Of a stretch of 64,000 nt of DNA, positions 61,261 to 64,000 are shown one piece after another (the first letter of the stretch is position 1; each line of letters opens with the position of its first letter). The notes beneath the pieces are model-generated. The model was not told the DNA's origin. It did no database searches and saw only the letters and a list, made by a program, of their open reading frames with translations. The position numbers and the translations under genes were made by a program. The stretch comes from Hoplostethus atlanticus (Eukaryota; Chordata; Actinopteri; Trachichthyiformes; Trachichthyidae). The DNA lies in contig JAXDDX010000003.1 of the NCBI GenBank assembly GCA_034670405.1, forward strand, positions 4,831,001 through 4,895,000, written 5' to 3'.

Positions 61261-61404
61261 CTAGTGTGAGCTAGGCTGGATGGTTGCATACTCGACAAGG
61301 TCCCCATGGGCAGTGTGAGCAGAGCTTCGTGGGCTGGGAGAGGAGGCCAAAGCTGCAGTATCCAGCTCCGCATACTGGACATCACAGTCCCTGTGGCCAG
61401 AGTT
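61261..61404 (-). CDS. Predicted alternative terminal exon with two ITIM-like motifs
   Basis: On the minus strand a strong acceptor (CGCCTCTCTTGTCTCCAG) precedes a phase-0 exon of 47 codons ending in TAG at 61261-61263. The peptide begins NSGHRDCDVQYAELDTAAL and ends GDLVEYATIQPSSH. VQYAEL and VEYATI both fit the (I/V/L)xYxx(L/V/I) pattern of immunoreceptor tyrosine-based inhibitory motifs, with the tyrosines 28 residues apart, a spacing typical of paired motifs that bind the tandem SH2 domains of SHP-2. This suggests the cytoplasmic end of a single-pass adhesion or receptor protein, in the style of MPZL1 or SIRP tails, but no family match is claimed. It shares phase with the alternative 55301-55348 + 54239-54478 tail, so the two are probably mutually exclusive ends of one gene. 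Confidence 0.6.
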   Translation of the reverse strand, partial: NSGHRDCDVQYAELDTAALASSPSPRSSAHTAHGDLVEYATIQPSSH

Positions 61405-61454
61405 CTGGAGACAAGAGAGGCGAAAGGTGTGTGAGGAGTGAGACAGCCAAAACA

Positions 61455-61489
61455 AGAGAGAGAGAGAGAGAGAGACAGAGAGACAGAAT

Positions 61490-61528
<39 letters not shown>

Positions 61529-61535
61529 CAAAAGA
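61455..61535. repeat. (GA)n microsatellite, (CT)n on the gene strand
   Basis: GA repeats with CAGAG/AATGACAG interruptions for about 80 bases. On the minus strand this is a CT-rich tract starting about 50 bases upstream of the splice acceptor at 61405-61406. The long frames on both strands through this tract are artefacts. Confidence 0.95.
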
Positions 61536-64000
61536 CAGAGCCGCAGAGACAGACGAGAAAAAGATGAGTGAAAATATTGTAGAGCAAGATCTGATGGTAA
61601 TGGCGACATAAGAGTTTGTACGCCGGTGTGCTGTGGGATTACCGGAGAGCGAGAGAACAACGTGAGCAAGCACGGCTCATAGAAAATGCAAGATGAAGCA
61701 GATGAAGATTGAATGTGAAGATTGATATGATAAGATGACAAAAAGAGACATTAGACACACACCACATACCAGAACAGACAGACGGGAATGAATATAAGAC
61801 ACAAACCCTACACGCCAAATCAGAAGAGACAGAGACGGAAAAGGACTTGGACTACGTTTCCATGCACACAGTAATCTGATTAGTGGCCTGATGAGGAGAA
61901 TCATTTGATTCAGCTCATGTTCACGTGCGTGGCAGAAAAAAAAAACCTCAGTCAGATTGTTTCTAGTATTATATTTATATCGATTATATTTATATATATG
62001 GTTTATATATGTAGCTCATGTAAGTCTCAGAAATGCTGCAGTGCTGAGAGTTGATAGGCGTGAAAACTGGATTTAAACAATAACAATAGCCGCAGCTAAA
62101 CAAAACCAACATACTGAGCATGAGTGAGCAGGCTTACTTGGATTACGGTGAACACATGTCCACACAAGTCTGCGAGAGCTAAAGAAGGCAGTACTCCCTG
62201 TGTCTTTATCCCTGTACGGATTGATTTGGCCTTAACCAAAGTAGCAAATACCTAAAGGCATTTCCATGACCTATATTGGCTACGTGCTCGCAGAGATGCT
62301 GATGTGGTCGCTTTAATATCGGTTGCTTGATTTAATATTGGAATATTGGTGTGCATGCAAGCGTAGACAAAGACATTCATTCAACCGGCATTTGACCACG
62401 GTGCACAAACACAGAGTCTGATGATTGATTGATTGAGACTAAGATGACCTGACGAAAGCTTTCACTGGTTTTTATTCAATTTCAGAAATACTCCTTAGAT
62501 TGCCTTAGTCTGCTCAGGAAAGAGGCGACAGACTCAAAGGCACTGGGTCAGCAGTAAATTGAAAAATGCGAAGATCAGACAGATGGGAAATTCACTCGCT
62601 GACAAGACAGGTAGTACGTATGTAAACATTATCGGATGATTGGAAATACATTTTGATGTATTCCGATCCCACGATAACCAAGTAACACAAGGGGCTTGAA
62701 AGACACGTCATGAAATAGACAATAAGGTAATACACAGCAATATTCAAGCAGATGCCATTTGGATTCCCTTGGTCCATTTTCCTCTTTCATGTTATGGTGA
62801 TAGGAACTTTTAATTGTGTCAGATACATTATCAATAATTCATTCAGTGTTTGAGTCTGAGTGACCAAAGAATCAAACGTGTGATTTTCTGGGGCACAGAA
62901 TAAAGTGATTATTATAGTTTCCCCCAACAGAGGAAGGCAAATAGAAACTGGATTGGAATGATGTTTCTCCACATGTATGACTGACACACTCTTGATTTAC
63001 TATTGAATCACAACAGGAATGCAAACATGCATGGTGTTTCCCAAAAAGTCTCTCATCTGCCCCTGCTATGTATGCATTTTCCTGTTCTAAGTGCAACCTA
63101 TGAGAAAGTCATCGATTGGATCAAATGGTGGTGCCTCTCCTTTTAGTCTGTCTGCCTTTCTCCAGTAATGAAATCAATGGAGGAAAGGGAGGGAGTTATG
63201 ACAAGGTAAAGGCAAAGGGGAGATGTCAGGCAGATATGTCTGATCGACATCTTAGAATGGATGGAAAGGAGGGAGTTGTTGACAAAACACGAATCAGTGT
63301 GCCTAATCACCATTTGAAAAAGGATTATATAGAAATGATTTAACCTTTTACAGAATTTCACGTTAATAATTGAAATCTGGAATGCAATCTCTCTCCGCCG
63401 ACTGTTTACTTGCCGTCACACACATGACCGCTGCACACTGCTGCTCAGCGTCCCTGGGTATTTAAATATCTTGAATATTTGTCGTGACCAGAGTGCAATC
63501 AGGGGGAAAATTACAACCACGCCATATTGAGAATTGGCAGATAGTGTTTCGCCTCTAGAGAAGCGTTCATTAGTAACACTCCCCGCTCAGCAATCAATGC
63601 ACTTCCCTCACAAATACCGTTTTGAAAAACCTCTGTGATAACCTATCGATCTTAAGAGCAACCCTACATTTCATTTTCAGCAGAACGCCATCAGTTATGA
63701 AATGCACAGTATGAGAATCCACCTGTGGTGTACAAAGGATTAGCAAAGTTAGTTCCTTTGAGCAGAGAATTGAAGACGATACTTTAATACCCTCGACTAC
63801 CAACGCAGAAATTCGAAATCAATTTATTCATGGAATAGAGTGATGGTAATTGAGTCATCCTTAACAGATTAGTGAAAAAAGATGAGAGTCGTTTAAAAAC
63901 CACGCCATCAATGCAAAGCATGAAGATTAACGAGTTATGCTGGGAGGTTAATATATCTGAAAGGCAAAGCATGCAGTTAATCAGCTGCATCAATGCTGCA
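61536..64000. other. Upstream intron of the minus-strand gene, no exon seen
   Basis: No further exon could be supported to the window edge. Sequence at about 63390-63620 is complex and non-repetitive and could be conserved noncoding. The remaining exons of the gene, including any transmembrane and ectodomain parts, should lie beyond 64,000. Confidence 0.45.

Noticed and set aside
61261-61404. Assignment to MPZL1 or a SIRP gene on the basis of paired ITIM-like motifs
   Set aside because: Only the motif style is similar. Flanking residues do not let me name a family, so the symbol is left empty.
61179-61741. Long minus-strand frames of 108-164 codons
   Set aside because: They are held open by the (CT)n tract. 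Only the 47-codon segment after the splice acceptor at 61405 looks like real coding.

Overview
The window looks like ray-finned (teleost) fish nuclear DNA. It is AT-rich and intron- or intergene-like, with no dense coding. It carries many long dinucleotide and tetranucleotide microsatellites. Its mix of decayed mobile elements is typical of fish: Rex1/CR1-like LINE 3' ends, a Tx1/Swimmer-type L1, Tc1/mariner pieces, a Penelope-like GIY-YIG remnant, a tRNA-derived SINE and many short inverted-repeat DNA elements. The species cannot be told from sequence alone. Nothing prokaryotic, viral or CRISPR-like is present.

From 1 to about 51.6 kb is a gene desert. I found no host exon with convincing splice sites there. 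It holds dispersed repeats, chiefly: an inverted-repeat element (346-568), Rex1 3' ends (4729-4985 and 25384-26178), a 1.5-kb inverted-repeat element with a nested repeat (16563-18035), a Penelope-like fragment (19848-20172), a 4.3-kb L1 pseudogene interrupted by Rex1 and Tc1 copies (24976-29326), a LINE 3' tail (33640-33920), short LINE reverse-transcriptase relics (36852-36926, 37437-37510), paired inverted-repeat elements (22112-22621, 42200-42861), a SINE (43815-44040) and a 1-kb fold-back element with another element inside it (50633-51608). A few blocks read like conserved noncoding sequence, but this needs alignment.

From about 51.6 kb to the end is the 3' part of one minus-strand gene whose 5' portion lies beyond 64,000. 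I support three exons. A terminal exon at 61404-61261 would encode 47 residues with two ITIM-like tyrosine motifs. A 48-nt cassette at 55348-55301 joins a last exon at 54478-54239, which encodes 79 Pro/Tyr-rich residues and is followed by an AT-rich 3' untranslated region. All three exons begin in phase 0. The simplest reading is one membrane-protein-like gene with two mutually exclusive C-terminal tails, chosen by alternative last-exon use. I do not recognise the gene. A long CT microsatellite sits just upstream of the ITIM exon's splice acceptor. The intron between the tails also holds a CpG-rich block with a coding-like frame (58743-59180), a Tc1 fragment and several inverted-repeat elements.
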